Program-made: the position numbers and the translations under genes
Shown: one piece after another, positions 8,574-17,113 of the stretch
Numbering within the stretch: position 1 is the stretch's first letter
Layout of the letters: each line of letters opens with the position of its first letter
The notes under the pieces: generated by a model
What the model was told of the DNA's origin: nothing
The model's database searches: none
What the model saw: the letters and a program-made list of their open reading frames with translations, nothing else
DNA from: Phormidium sp. FACHB-1136
Lineage (GTDB): Bacteria > Cyanobacteriota > Cyanobacteriia > Phormidesmidales > Phormidesmidaceae
NCBI RefSeq assembly: GCF_014697375.1
Contig: NZ_JACJRS010000045.1
Coordinates: forward strand, 1-47,163
Length of the DNA stretch: 47,163 bases
Direction: 5' to 3'

Positions 8574-10097
8574 ATGTCCCAGACCGTCCCCAGAACCCGG
8601 CCCTGGCTTTGGCTTTCGGGCCTCAGTGCCCTGGCCCTAGGGCTGCGGCTGTGGGGCTTGGGGCGCTTGAATTCTTTGATTTTCGATGAAATCTACTACG
8701 TCCCCTTTGCCCTGGGCTATCTCACCCATACCCCCCAGTTTGATGCCCACCCACCCCTCGGAAAGTACCTGATTGCCCTAGGACTTTGGCTGGGGCAATG
8801 GCTTGCGGATGGGCTTCACTGGCCCATGCTGACAGTGGAGGGGCAATCCACCAGCCTGATCGGAGGACGGGCGATGAATGCCGTTGTAGGAGCCACGATC
8901 CCTGGTTTGACGGCGATGTTGGCCGATGGCCTTAGCCACGGACAGATCCCCAGCCGACGGATTCGCTTTAGCCTGGTGGCCGCTACGTTGATGACCCTAG
9001 AGGGGCTGACCCTAGTGGAATCGCGGCTGGCCTTGATTAACCTCTACTGGCTGTGGTTTGGGTTGCTGGGACAAGTTTTCTGGGTAGTGGCTCCGCAGAA
9101 GGCGCATCCCTGCCGCTGGCGGATTCTGGCTGGGATCGCCCTGGGATCGGCCATCAATGTCAAATGGAATGGGGCGGCGTTTTGGTTGGGATTGCTGCTG
9201 TGGGAGGTCGTTCGTCCTCAATCTTGCTTACTGACCGCTGGGGTGGGTGGGGGAGGAGACCGTGCCCCTACGAGGTGGATGATTTCTGGTTGGGATGGGC
9301 AAGGAGACTGCGCCCCTAGGGGGTGGTGGGTTGGGACGCGGCGTTGGTGGTTGTATTTGGGGTTGATTCCCCTAGCGACCTACGGCCTACTCTGGTGGCC
9401 CCACCTGGCGATGACGGGGGACTCCTTTTGGGGTATTCATCACCAGCTTTGGCAGGTTCACCAAACCATTGGCGCAGGTGGTGCTTCCCATCCCTACTGT
9501 TCGCTCTGGTTGACCTGGCCACTGATGTTGCGCCCCGTCGCCTACTTTTACCAGGTTCTTTCCCCTGGGACGGTGGTGGCGATTCAGGCCATGGGCAACC
9601 CGATTTTGTGGTGGCTGTCCACGGCGGCAATGTTGGCCCTTGGTCTCATCTGGTTCAGCGGTCGGCGGCCATCGTGGGCCATCGCCCAGCCTAAATCTCA
9701 GCTTTCCCTGGAATCTTCCCTAGAATCGACGGCCCATGCAACTTCAGTAGACCCCGGTTCGGGAGAGGCTTCGTTCGGTGGAACTGCCCGTGAGTCATCC
9801 TTTGCCGTCGAGTCCTTCCTGGTGCTGAACTACCTAGCCCAGTGGCTACCGTGGCTCTTGGTGAGTCGTTGCACCTTTCTCTACCACGCCCTGGGCATGG
9901 TGGCCTTTAGCGCCCTGGCCTTGGCTTGGTTAATGTCGGTTTGGCTGGGTCATCACCGCCGATCCCATCGGGTCATGGCCTGGGCGATGCTGGGGCTAAT
10001 TGTCCTGGGATTTCTCTTTTGGTTGCCCGTGTTCTTGAGTTGGCCGCTGTCTGCCGATGCCCTGCAACGCCGCTGGTGGCTCCCCACTTGGATTTAG
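8574..10097 (+). CDS. PMT/GT39-type phospholipid-carrier-dependent glycosyltransferase
   Basis: Polytopic inner-membrane glycosyltransferase of the protein O-mannosyltransferase superfamily (GT-C fold), which uses a lipid-linked sugar donor. Family features are the first-loop acidic pair in LIFDEIYYVPFA, DAHPPLGKYLIALGLWL, and the C-terminal four-TM module ending CTFLYHALGMVAFSALALAWL. About ten hydrophobic segments are visible in 507 aa. Start: GTG 8571 or ATG 8574. Oddity: residues ~222-255 (AGVGGGGDRAPTRWM...CAPRGWWVG) are encoded by two copies of a dispersed DNA repeat and read as an unnatural Gly/Trp-rich insert between membrane segments. Acceptor unknown. Confidence 0.85.
   Translation: MSQTVPRTRPWLWLSGLSALALGLRLWGLGRLNSLIFDEIYYVPFALGYLTHTPQFDAHPPLGKYLIALGLWLGQWLADGLHWPMLTVEGQSTSLIGGRAMNAVVGATIPGLTAMLADGLSHGQIPSRRIRFSLVAATLMTLEGLTLVESRLALINLYWLWFGLLGQVFWVVAPQKAHPCRWRILAGIALGSAINVKWNGAAFWLGLLLWEVVRPQSCLLTAGVGGGGDRAPTRWMISGWDGQGDCAPRGWWVGTRRWWLYLGLIPLATYGLLWWPHLAMTGDSFWGIHHQLWQVHQTIGAGGASHPYCSLWLTWPLMLRPVAYFYQVLSPGTVVAIQAMGNPILWWLSTAAMLALGLIWFSGRRPSWAIAQPKSQLSLESSLESTAHATSVDPGSGEASFGGTARESSFAVESFLVLNYLAQWLPWLLVSRCTFLYHALGMVAFSALALAWLMSVWLGHHRRSHRVMAWAMLGLIVLGFLFWLPVFLSWPLSADALQRRWWLPTWI
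9244..9335. repeat. Two copies of dispersed hairpin repeat inside the PMT-type gene
   Basis: Copy A (about 9249-9272) contains GGGAGGAGACCGTGCCCCTA; copy B (about 9295-9320) contains GGCAAGGAGACTGCGCCCCT. Both are followed by a G/T-rich GGTGGTGGGTTGGG-like tail. They match copies near 12894, 14840 and 38099. Together they add ~30 codons without breaking the frame. Confidence 0.7.
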
Positions 10098-10298
10098 CGT
10101 CAGGGCCAACGATAGCAGATTGCACTTGGGTGAAGTGCATTATGATGATCCCCCCTGCCCCCTTATCAAGGGGGGTACAGAAGGAAACTCAGACTACTAG
10201 GCACTGGGGGGATCTAGAACCCAGAAATGAGGTATCTCACCCCATCGAGAACCGCCATAGCAATACAATTTTTCTAGCCTATCCCCACTCTCCACTCC
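10098..10298. other. Repeat-bearing intergenic spacer between convergent genes
   Basis: Holds a C-run/G-run hairpin at about 10150-10177 (cccccttatcaaggggg) of a type common as a dispersed repeat in cyanobacteria, and a low-complexity actccc-type tract at 10277-10322 resembling the one at 31808. The tract runs into the end of pyrB. No gene seen. Confidence 0.5.
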
Positions 10299-11306
10299 CT
10301 ACTCCCCTTTCCCAACACCCATCAAATATAGCAGGGCCATGCGTACCGCCACGCCGTTGGTGACTTGTTCGCTGATCAGGCTGAGGGCGGGGTCGTCCAT
10401 TAGGTCGGAGCTAATTTCGACGCCGCGATTGGTGGGGCCGGGGTGGAGCAGTTTGACGTTGGGTTCGCAGGCGTTGAGGCGGTTGCGGGTGAGGCCAAAT
10501 TCGGCATGGTATTCGCGCAGGCTGGGTAGGCGGTGCTGGGTCATGCGCTCCTTTTGCAGGCGCAGGGTCATGACAAAATCGGCATTCTCTAGGGCGGGGG
10601 CGAGGCGGCTGTGCTGCACCACCTGGCGATGAATGGGCAGGGGCGATTGCCGCATAAAGGCTTCGGCAAAGCCCGGTGGTAGCAGGGTGGGCGGGGCAGC
10701 GAGGTGAACGTCGGCTCCGCAGGCGGTGAGTGCCCAGAGGTTAGACCGGGCTACCCTGGAATGGAGGATATCGCCGACGATGGCGATTTTGAGTCCGGCT
10801 AGGGCTTGGCTGGTGGGCTGGTCGGGGTTGAGGGATAGGGCCAGGGTGAACAGGTCGAGAAGGGCTTGAGAAGGGTGGGCATGGAGACCGTCGCCGCCGT
10901 TGAGGACACCGACGCCGCTCTGGAGGCGATCCATTTCATCGGCAATGGTTTGGGGCACCCCGGCATCCTGGTGGCGAATCACCATGAGATTGGTGCCCAT
11001 GGCCAGGTAGGTTTTGGCCGTATCTAAAATGGTTTCGCCCTTGGTGAGGGAGGAGGTGCCGGGGGCAAAGTTCAGCACATCCGCCGACAGCCGTTTGGCC
11101 GCCAGTTCAAAGCTGCTGCGGGTGCGGGTGGAGGGTTCAAAGAACATATTGGTGACCACCAGCCCTTGCAGGGCGGGCACCTTGCGGGTGCGGCGCGACA
11201 GCACATCGCGAAAGCTGACGGCGGTTTGGGTCACGGTTTCCAATTCCGCCGCCGTAAAGTCTGCCAAAGACAACACATGTCGCCGTTCCCAGGTGGCTTC
11301 CGTCAT
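10299..11306 (-). CDS. pyrB: Aspartate carbamoyltransferase catalytic subunit
   Basis: Transfers the carbamoyl group from carbamoyl phosphate to L-aspartate, the committed step of pyrimidine synthesis. At 335 aa it is a normal catalytic chain. The carbamoyl-phosphate loop is [12 protein letters not shown], followed by the flexible-loop region [13 protein letters not shown], the [12 protein letters not shown] motif, [14 protein letters not shown], and the C-terminal [15 protein letters not shown] 11306 is the start. No pyrI-like regulatory gene is adjacent, as usual in cyanobacteria. Its 3' end overlaps the low-complexity repeat tract, where the last residues (LMGVGKGE) probably derive from it. 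Confidence 0.97.
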   Translation of the reverse strand: MTEATWERRHVLSLADFTAAELETVTQTAVSFRDVLSRRTRKVPALQGLVVTNMFFEPSTRTRSSFELAAKRLSADVLNFAPGTSSLTKGETILDTAKTYLAMGTNLMVIRHQDAGVPQTIADEMDRLQSGVGVLNGGDGLHAHPSQALLDLFTLALSLNPDQPTSQALAGLKIAIVGDILHSRVARSNLWALTACGADVHLAAPPTLLPPGFAEAFMRQSPLPIHRQVVQHSRLAPALENADFVMTLRLQKERMTQHRLPSLREYHAEFGLTRNRLNACEPNVKLLHPGPTNRGVEISSDLMDDPALSLISEQVTNGVAVRMALLYLMGVGKGE

Positions 11307-11515
11307 GGCCTGTTTACCCTTTTACCCATCTGCTAACCCATGCCGTTTCTAACCATACCCGCAAGCGCCCCAGCCGATCTCTTCTTTTAGTGATTCGCTT
11401 TTAAAAATCTGCGCTAACATCCACTTGACGAAGGGCAGGAATGGTACACAACCATTTCTCAATTCAAGGTTTTGTGATGGCTCAGTTTTTGTGATGGGTA
11501 GGAGTGGTGATCCCT
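11307..11515. other. Divergent regulatory region pyrB / SPOR-like gene
   Basis: Contains two direct copies of ttttgtgatgg (11470-11480 and 11487-11497) 17 bp apart just upstream of the SPOR-like gene, and a purine-rich taggag (11498-11503) that could serve as its ribosome binding site. No confident promoter. Confidence 0.35.
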
Positions 11516-12472
11516 ATGCAGCGTTACTCCCGGTTAGGTGAAGGGTTGAGTCGGTTTGGCCAGAAAGCCCAGAAAGCATCGATGTCCCCCCAGGCCCGTC
11601 GAGCTGGGTTGGGAATTCTGTCGGCCCTGACGCTGGCCTCGGTGATGGGTCAGGGATCGGCCCAGGCCCAGGGCTATGATATTGTGCCGCCGCTCCCCGC
11701 CGGGGTGGTGCCCGTGCCCGTCAGCCCCATGCCCCAGACTCCGGCCAGTGGTCAGCAGTTTGTGGTGTTTGTGAACGACACTAGCGAGGCCACCCTGCGC
11801 CAGGTGCAAATGGTTGAACCCACCGCCTTTCGGACGACCTTCCAAGGCCAGCCTGTGATCCAGGCGGGGCGTTTCAACCACTCCGCCAATGCCCAAATGC
11901 GGGTCAACGACCTGGCCAGTCGGGGGGTCTCAGCCCAGATGAGTGCGGCTCCAGCGGCTCAGCCCGTCTTTGCCCAAACGCCGACCATGCCCAATAATGT
12001 CTATGCCGCTTCGGGTACCCTGCCGCCACTGCCTGGGGTCACAGTCATTCCCCCCGGTGGTAGCGTATCGACCCTACCCATGCCCAGCGTTCAGCCGCCC
12101 CCGGTTAGCCCGTCCGCGTCCGGCAATGTGGAATTTGGCCAGCAGTTGTCCTACACCACTCCCGCCAGCCCTGCCAATAGCTACCCGGTGAATATGCCCC
12201 CCCCCAGTGGCAGCACCGCCATGGCCACTCCGGCGGAGGTTCCCAACGCGCCCTTTTATGTGGTGATTCCCACGGCTGAGTCCAACCTTCAGGCCGTTAG
12301 TGCACAGATTATTCAGCTCGGCACGCCAGCGGATCGGGTGCAGATGCGTACTGCCCCCCGTGGCCCCCATGTGGCCGTTGGCCCCTTTGCCGACCGAGGT
12401 TTGGCCAACCAGTGGAATAACTTTTACCGAGATGCGGGTCTTTCTAGCAGCCGAGTTTTCTTCGAGCGCTAG
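11516..12472 (+). CDS. Secreted SPOR-like domain protein
   Basis: Exported protein of ~318 aa. It has a basic N-region, a hydrophobic stretch (AGLGILSALTLASVMG) and an AQAQ-G cleavage site. Two ~70-residue SPOR-like modules are visible: QQFVVFVNDTSEATLRQVQMVEPTA...AGRFNHSANAQMRVNDL (about 80-140) and a C-terminal copy PFYVVIPTAESNLQAVSAQI...VAVGPFADRGLANQWNNF. They are separated by a long Pro/Ser/Gly-rich linker. SPOR domains bind peptidoglycan, classically denuded glycan at septa, so a cell-wall role is likely. ATG 11516 is chosen over GTG 11504 because of the spacing to taggag. Family assignment rests on fold-like pattern, not on a catalytic motif. Confidence 0.68.
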   Translation: MQRYSRLGEGLSRFGQKAQKASMSPQARRAGLGILSALTLASVMGQGSAQAQGYDIVPPLPAGVVPVPVSPMPQTPASGQQFVVFVNDTSEATLRQVQMVEPTAFRTTFQGQPVIQAGRFNHSANAQMRVNDLASRGVSAQMSAAPAAQPVFAQTPTMPNNVYAASGTLPPLPGVTVIPPGGSVSTLPMPSVQPPPVSPSASGNVEFGQQLSYTTPASPANSYPVNMPPPSGSTAMATPAEVPNAPFYVVIPTAESNLQAVSAQIIQLGTPADRVQMRTAPRGPHVAVGPFADRGLANQWNNFYRDAGLSSSRVFFER

Positions 12473-12510
12473 GATCATGGTTCATCCCATGACACTATGA
12501 CGACCAAGCC

Positions 12511-14202
12511 ATGACTCCAAAGCCGTTGTCACCCTCCTACCGGATATCCGCTAAGGATCCCGATTGGGTGGTAACGGCAGCGATCATGCAGGCCATTGAA
12601 TCCGCCATGTTTGAGGCGGGGATGCCCGTGGCGGCGCTGATGGAAAAAGCAGCCCAGCGTATGGTGGCCTGGGTGATGGGGCGTTTCCCTTGTTCTACCC
12701 ATGCCCAGGTGGGGGTGTTGGTTGGCCCCGGCCACAATGGCGGTGATGCTTTGGTGATGGCGCGGGAGTTGGCCCATGGGGGCTATAGCGTCCAGATTAT
12801 TTCTCCCTTTGAGCGCCATAAACCTCTGACTGCTGACCATCTCCGTTATGTACACGCCCTAGGTTTGCCGATTACGTCAGCGTGGCCTCTAGGTGATGGG
12901 CGAGGAGACCTCGTCCCTACGGTGGGTTGGGCTGGGAACCAGGGTTTTCCAATGCGGATTGGGTATCAGACCGTGGATCTCTGGATTGACGGTCTGTTTG
13001 GTTTTGGCCTAGAACGTCCTGTGGAGGGGACAATAGCGGATCTGATCGCGGCCATCAACGCCCATCCGGCCCCGGTGGTCAGCTTAGATTTGCCCTCCGG
13101 TCTACACACCGACACCGGGCAGGTGCTCGGCACCGCCATCCAGGCCACCCACACCCTCTGCCTGGGGCTGTGGAAACGGGCTTTTTGTCAGGATGTCGCC
13201 CTGCCCTACCTCGGCCACCGCCATCGGATTGACTTCGATATTCCCCCCTTTGCCCTAGATGCGGGGTTGAGAAACGAGCCGCCTGTCCGTTGGATTAGTG
13301 CCCCAGAAGCCCTAGCCCGTCTACCCTTGCCGCGCCCTGTCAATACCCACAAATACCAGGTGGGGCAGATGTTGATTGTGGCTGGATCGCGGCAGTATGC
13401 CGGAGCGGCGCTGTTGGCAGGGTTGGGGGCCAGGGCCAGCGGCGTAGGGATGCTCACCCTGGCGGTTCCCGAATCTCTGCGGCTGATGGTGGTGGCCCAA
13501 CTGCCCGAAGCCCTGGTGATTGGCTGTCCTGAAACCGATACCGGAGCCATCGCCCAGTTTCCGGTTGGCCTAGCCGATCAGATCAACCGCTACGACGCGA
13601 TTGCCTGTGGCCCTGGTCTGTCGCGGCAGGCGGGGGCAGTGGTGGATACGGTTCTAGCCAGCGACCGTCCCCTGCTGCTGGATGCCGATGCCCTGAATCA
13701 CCTAGCCGAAGGCGATCCGGTGACTACCCTGGCCCAGCGTCCGGCACCAACCCTCCTGACCCCTCACCTAGGCGAATTTCAGCGACTCTTCCCACATCTT
13801 TTGGCTCAATCCTCAGACCCCGGCCAAGCCGCCCAAACCTCCGCCGCCCAAAGCCGCAGTATCGTGGTGCTCAAGGGAGCTTGCACCGCCCTAGCCCACC
13901 CCGAGGGTCAACTTTGGTTCAACACCGAGAGCACCCCCGGCCTAGCCCGTGGCGGTAGCGGTGATGTGCTGACGGGGCTGATTGGCGGACTTTTGGCCCA
14001 GAGCATCGCGGATCAAAAAATCACGACCCAAGGCAACCGTTGGAATTTGGCCCTGGATGCGGCCCTTGCTGGCGTGTGGTGGCACAGTCAGACCGCCAGA
14101 GATCTAGCCACCCGTTACACTGATTTGGGCATTGATGGCCCCCGCCTAGCATCCGCCCTCACAGGCACCCTAGCCCATCGATGCTCAGATCCTATCCATT
14201 AA
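12511..14202 (+). CDS. nnr: Bifunctional NAD(P)H-hydrate epimerase / ADP-dependent NAD(P)H-hydrate dehydratase
   Basis: Metabolite-repair enzyme: the N-terminal YjeF_N domain (about 20-240) epimerises R-NADHX to S-NADHX, and the C-terminal ribokinase-like domain (about 275-555) dehydrates it with ADP. Visible motifs are GPGHNGGDALVMARELA (epimerase), SLDLPSGL, then in the dehydratase CGPGLS, LLDADALN, LTPHLGEFQRL, VVLKGA and GGSGDVLTG (481-489). At 563 aa it is slightly longer than the usual ~510-530. The excess includes residues ~128-150 (GDGRGDLVPTVGWAGN...), encoded by a dispersed hairpin repeat. Followed after 28 bp by the rhomboid gene. Confidence 0.95.
   Translation: MTPKPLSPSYRISAKDPDWVVTAAIMQAIESAMFEAGMPVAALMEKAAQRMVAWVMGRFPCSTHAQVGVLVGPGHNGGDALVMARELAHGGYSVQIISPFERHKPLTADHLRYVHALGLPITSAWPLGDGRGDLVPTVGWAGNQGFPMRIGYQTVDLWIDGLFGFGLERPVEGTIADLIAAINAHPAPVVSLDLPSGLHTDTGQVLGTAIQATHTLCLGLWKRAFCQDVALPYLGHRHRIDFDIPPFALDAGLRNEPPVRWISAPEALARLPLPRPVNTHKYQVGQMLIVAGSRQYAGAALLAGLGARASGVGMLTLAVPESLRLMVVAQLPEALVIGCPETDTGAIAQFPVGLADQINRYDAIACGPGLSRQAGAVVDTVLASDRPLLLDADALNHLAEGDPVTTLAQRPAPTLLTPHLGEFQRLFPHLLAQSSDPGQAAQTSAAQSRSIVVLKGACTALAHPEGQLWFNTESTPGLARGGSGDVLTGLIGGLLAQSIADQKITTQGNRWNLALDAALAGVWWHSQTARDLATRYTDLGIDGPRLASALTGTLAHRCSDPIH
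12894..12931. repeat. Dispersed hairpin repeat inside nnr
   Basis: Core CGAGGAGACCTCG is a perfect 5-bp inverted repeat with a 3-nt loop, followed by TCCCTACGGTGGGTTGGG. Same family as 9249, 9295, 14840 and 38099. It is read in frame as GRGDLVPTVGW. Confidence 0.72.
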
Positions 14203-14230
14203 CCCGATCCCATCCATTCAAGCGATCCTG

Positions 14231-14839
14231 ATGACTAGCCTGCTTTCCCTACCACCGTTGCCAGAGGGGTTTCGCCAAGGTATTGCCTTGTTGACCTATG
14301 GGTTGCTGCTCATCTGGGCCTTGGCTGTGGTGGATTTGCTCACCGGACGGCGGCTGTGGCATCATCTGGGCATTCAGCCCCGTCGTCTAGCCGGATTGCC
14401 GGGGATTTTTGTGGCCCCCCTGCTGCACCAAGATTTTCGCCATACTGCCGCTAATTCGGCCCCTTTTATCATTTTGGGCAGCTTTATCCTACTCCAGGGG
14501 CTAGAGGTGCTGGGCCTGGTGACGGCCCTCTGCTGGCTACTCAGCGGCCTGGGCATTTGGCTGTTGGGGCGCAAGGGCACTGTCCACTTGGGGGCCAGTG
14601 GGGTCATTTTCGGCTACTTAGGCTACCTGCTGCTGCGAGGCTATTTTGATCGCAGCGTACCAGCCGTAGCCTTAGCGATTTTGGCAGGGTTGCTCTATGG
14701 CGGCACCCTTTGGGGTTTGCTTCCCCTGCAACGAGGCAAGTCTTGGATAGGCCATGGGGCGGGCTTTTTGTCCGGGGTCTGGGTGGCGCGTCACCTGGAG
14801 GCCATCCAGACCTGGTGGATGCAAAATTCTGGTTGGTAG
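14231..14839 (+). CDS. Rhomboid-family intramembrane serine protease
   Basis: Six-TM integral membrane protease cutting substrates within the bilayer. The 202-aa protein shows the first-loop HQDFRHTAANSAPF region (the conserved H-x-x-x-N that builds the oxyanion site), the nucleophile GASG with Ser at residue 123 (HLGASGVIFGYLG), and the catalytic His at 175 in WIGHGAGFLSG. All residues needed for activity are therefore present. The stop codon lies at the edge of a dispersed repeat that fills the short convergent gap to the lyase gene. Substrate unknown. Confidence 0.9.
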   Translation: MTSLLSLPPLPEGFRQGIALLTYGLLLIWALAVVDLLTGRRLWHHLGIQPRRLAGLPGIFVAPLLHQDFRHTAANSAPFIILGSFILLQGLEVLGLVTALCWLLSGLGIWLLGRKGTVHLGASGVIFGYLGYLLLRGYFDRSVPAVALAILAGLLYGGTLWGLLPLQRGKSWIGHGAGFLSGVWVARHLEAIQTWWMQNSGW

Positions 14840-14872
14840 GAGAGGGGCGAGGTCACCTCGTCCCTACCAGCC
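14840..14872. repeat. Dispersed hairpin repeat between convergent rhomboid and lyase genes
   Basis: GGGGCGAGGTCACCTCGTCC; CGAGGT/ACCTCG forms a 6-bp stem with a single-nt centre. It belongs to the same family as 12894 and includes the TAG stop codon of the lyase gene (14864-14866). It could act as a bidirectional transcription barrier, but there is no T-run. Confidence 0.68.
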
Positions 14873-15457
14873 AAAGGCTGAAAATGCCCCACTGCTCAGG
14901 GCCAGATCTTCCTCCGATGGGGCTGGGGTGTCGGCCTCTACCACCCGCATTTCGGCACAGAAGGATGCCGTGCTAAAGCCGCCAAAACGTTTCACTACAC
15001 TGGTTCGCAGGCGCAGATTGGGATTAGCAAACCAAAACCGCTCGATGGAACTCATGGTTTCATACTCGGTGGTGAGCAGCAGCCCTCCCTCGTCATCGAT
15101 TTCGTAGCGACCAATGACGGGCACAATTTCGGCATAGCCCCGTTCGCGCAGCAGTTGACCCGTTTTGGGGTTGTCGGCATCGGGGACTAGGGAAAAGACG
15201 GTGCGCCCCTCGTGGTTTTCGTCGTCCTTATCCCAGGCCATTGACCCCTGCCAGGTCACCAGGGCACCGCCCACCGCCAGGGCTGGATCGACGCTGTGCA
15301 ACTGGCAAATTTCGACAACGCTGGGGTCTTCGGCCTCCAGGGCTTCGACGGCGATGATTGATCCACCCAGTTCCGCCCGTCGGAAAGGGAGGTGGTGAGT
15401 GGTGCGCTGAGAGTTCCACTGGCCCGCGCTGAGGCGGAAGAAATCCATTACATCCAT
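14864..15457 (-). CDS. Phycobiliprotein lyase, CpcS/CpeS family
   Basis: Lipocalin-like lyase that attaches bilins to a cysteine (usually beta-Cys82/84) of phycobiliproteins. Family features are MDVMDFFRLSAGQWNSQRTTHHLPFRRAELGGS at the N-terminus, then GTxxFSLVP-like TVFSLVPDADNPKTGQLLRERGYAE, TTEYETMSSIERFWFANPNLRLRTSVVKRFGGFSTASFCAEMR near the end. The length is 197 aa from ATG 15457 (MDVMDFF), in the family range; the upstream ATG at 15487 would add a non-conserved tail. It stands alone rather than in a phycobilisome operon. The CpcS/CpeS subgroup cannot be fixed by eye. Confidence 0.9.
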   Translation of the reverse strand: MDVMDFFRLSAGQWNSQRTTHHLPFRRAELGGSIIAVEALEAEDPSVVEICQLHSVDPALAVGGALVTWQGSMAWDKDDENHEGRTVFSLVPDADNPKTGQLLRERGYAEIVPVIGRYEIDDEGGLLLTTEYETMSSIERFWFANPNLRLRTSVVKRFGGFSTASFCAEMRVVEADTPAPSEEDLALSSGAFSAFGW

Positions 15458-15635
15458 GGAGCTAGAGAGATGACAAGAAAACAACAAAACTGCCGCGAGC
15501 CTAAACTAGACTCAGACCGCACGAACCTTATGTTAACCAATCCCGCAGGCTAGGGCCAACGGTGGGAGGATCAGGAGCCGTAATGGTGATCATACGCGAT
15601 GGCTGGCCCCCTGGGGCGGGCGGATGGGCGAATGC

Positions 15636-15959
15636 CTAGGCGCTGAGGACGGCCTGTTCAAAGGCGGCTCGATCTTCGTAGACCTCAAACACTCGATCCA
15701 TGCTGGTGAGTTCAAACAGCATCCGCACCTGGTCATTGATAGAACAAATGCAAAGTTTGCGATCCAGCCCCCGCACCTGTTTCAGAATCACCACCAAGGT
15801 GCCCAGCCCGGAGCTATCGATGAAGGTAATGTCCTTGAGGTCAATCAAAATTACCTCAATCCCAGCGGCGAGCATTTCATCGACCATCTGCCGAAATTCC
15901 TCTGCCTTGGTGCTATCTAAGATGCCCTCAGGGGTAATTACTTCCAACTTCACGCTCAT
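15636..15959 (-). CDS. STAS-domain anti-sigma-factor-antagonist-type protein
   Basis: Single STAS domain of 107 aa, similar in size to SpoIIAA/RsbV proteins that are phosphorylated by a switch kinase and regulate a partner. The phospho-acceptor region is LKDITFIDSSGLGTLVVILKQ, with the Ser pair in DSSG. ATG 15959 (MSVKLEV) is preceded by gaggaa at good spacing, so the longer open frame to 16007 is not used. It lies 60 bp downstream of the glycerate kinase on the same strand. No cognate kinase or phosphatase is adjacent. Confidence 0.9.
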   Translation of the reverse strand: MSVKLEVITPEGILDSTKAEEFRQMVDEMLAAGIEVILIDLKDITFIDSSGLGTLVVILKQVRGLDRKLCICSINDQVRMLFELTSMDRVFEVYEDRAAFEQAVLSA

Positions 15960-16018
15960 CGGGGGAATTCCTCTCAACAACCGACAGGGAATGCTGCCGT
16001 CCGGCATTTCGATAATAC

Positions 16019-17095
16019 CTATTCTGGAGGAGCGTAAATCGCCCTTGGCGTTCGATCCAGGTTAATTTCTACCACGAGCTGGGTATGCCGCCGATCTTGC
16101 TTGAGGGGATCAATAAACAGGTTGGGGTGAAGGGCTCGCCAAAAATACGCTACGAATTCCTCAATTTCGGCGTTGTCCATGCCCGGTTTGCCCTGAGTTT
16201 TCATCTGCTGCTCGGCCTGCTGCCGCCACACGGTGCTAATCCGATAGTCTTGGGGATAGAGAATCATCAATCGATCCAGTCGATCCCACAGGGGCAGGTA
16301 TTGGGCTAAGGCATCGTTCATATCACGGGCAAATTGGCGGTCTGCTGCCGTGCGGATGGGATCAGGGGCTTGGGCGAGTTGCTGTTCCAACAGGCCCGAC
16401 GGCAGGGGCTGTGCCCCCAAAAACCAACCCTCAAACAGCACAATATCGATTCCTTGCACCACCTCCGGCGCGATTCGATCTCCCTCGCCGCCGTGGAGGG
16501 ATTTATCAAAGCGGGGTACCGAAACCGCCTCCCCAGGTTGGGCTTGCCGCAGGTGATCCAGCACGGCAATACCGAGATCGACATCGTGGGTGCCCGGTGG
16601 GCCACGCCAGCGCAATCGGGGGTCGGCTTGGCGCAACTGTTGCCGATCCGCGTAGGTCTTGTATAGGTCGTCGATGGAGAAGCCTAGGGTGTCATAGTCC
16701 ATGGCCCCCAGAATATGGCGCAGAATGCCGGAGAGGGTGGTTTTGCCCGTTCCCTGGCCACCTAGGATGCCTTGAATCAAGGGTCGAGGTTGGCGTTCGC
16801 GGGCCTGCTTTAGGTTGAGGGCCAGGGGCAACCAAAGCTGCCAATAGAGAATCAGGGTAGCCTCCAGGGGAGCCGGGGGAAGTGCCAGGGTGCCATGGTG
16901 GGGCATCAAGGTTCGTAGCCAGTGCAAACGCTCCTCCAGGGCGGCATCCACGGTATCTGAGGTAATGCCCCAAGCCCTAGCCCGTTCCCCATCGGCGAGT
17001 TCCCAAGCCCTTAGCGCCTGTCCCTGGGCGGGCGACACCGCCGATGTCGCCAACAGATCAGCAAGCAGCTTGGCAATGGGGAAATCGGTGGCCAT
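16019..17095 (-). CDS. D-glycerate 3-kinase (plant/cyanobacterial type)
   Basis: ATP-dependent phosphorylation of D-glycerate to 3-phosphoglycerate, the last step of photorespiration, returning carbon to the Calvin cycle. At 358 aa it is a P-loop kinase related to phosphoribulokinase/uridine kinase. Walker A GGQGTGKTT lies at 112-120, then FSIDDLYKTYADR, the conserved RGPPGTHDVDLG, FDKSLHGGEGDR and VLFEGWFLGAQPL. This is the GLYK (class III) form found in plants and cyanobacteria, not the bacterial GarK/GlxK type. ATG 17095; it probably shares transcription with the DUF3352 gene upstream (18-bp gap). Confidence 0.92.
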   Translation of the reverse strand: MATDFPIAKLLADLLATSAVSPAQGQALRAWELADGERARAWGITSDTVDAALEERLHWLRTLMPHHGTLALPPAPLEATLILYWQLWLPLALNLKQARERQPRPLIQGILGGQGTGKTTLSGILRHILGAMDYDTLGFSIDDLYKTYADRQQLRQADPRLRWRGPPGTHDVDLGIAVLDHLRQAQPGEAVSVPRFDKSLHGGEGDRIAPEVVQGIDIVLFEGWFLGAQPLPSGLLEQQLAQAPDPIRTAADRQFARDMNDALAQYLPLWDRLDRLMILYPQDYRISTVWRQQAEQQMKTQGKPGMDNAEIEEFVAYFWRALHPNLFIDPLKQDRRHTQLVVEINLDRTPRAIYAPPE

Positions 17096-17113
17096 GGCAA
17101 GGACTAGGATCGG

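Noticed and set aside
10150..10177. C-run/G-run hairpin as terminator between the PMT-type gene and pyrB
   Set aside because: No T-run on either strand; better explained as a dispersed repeat.
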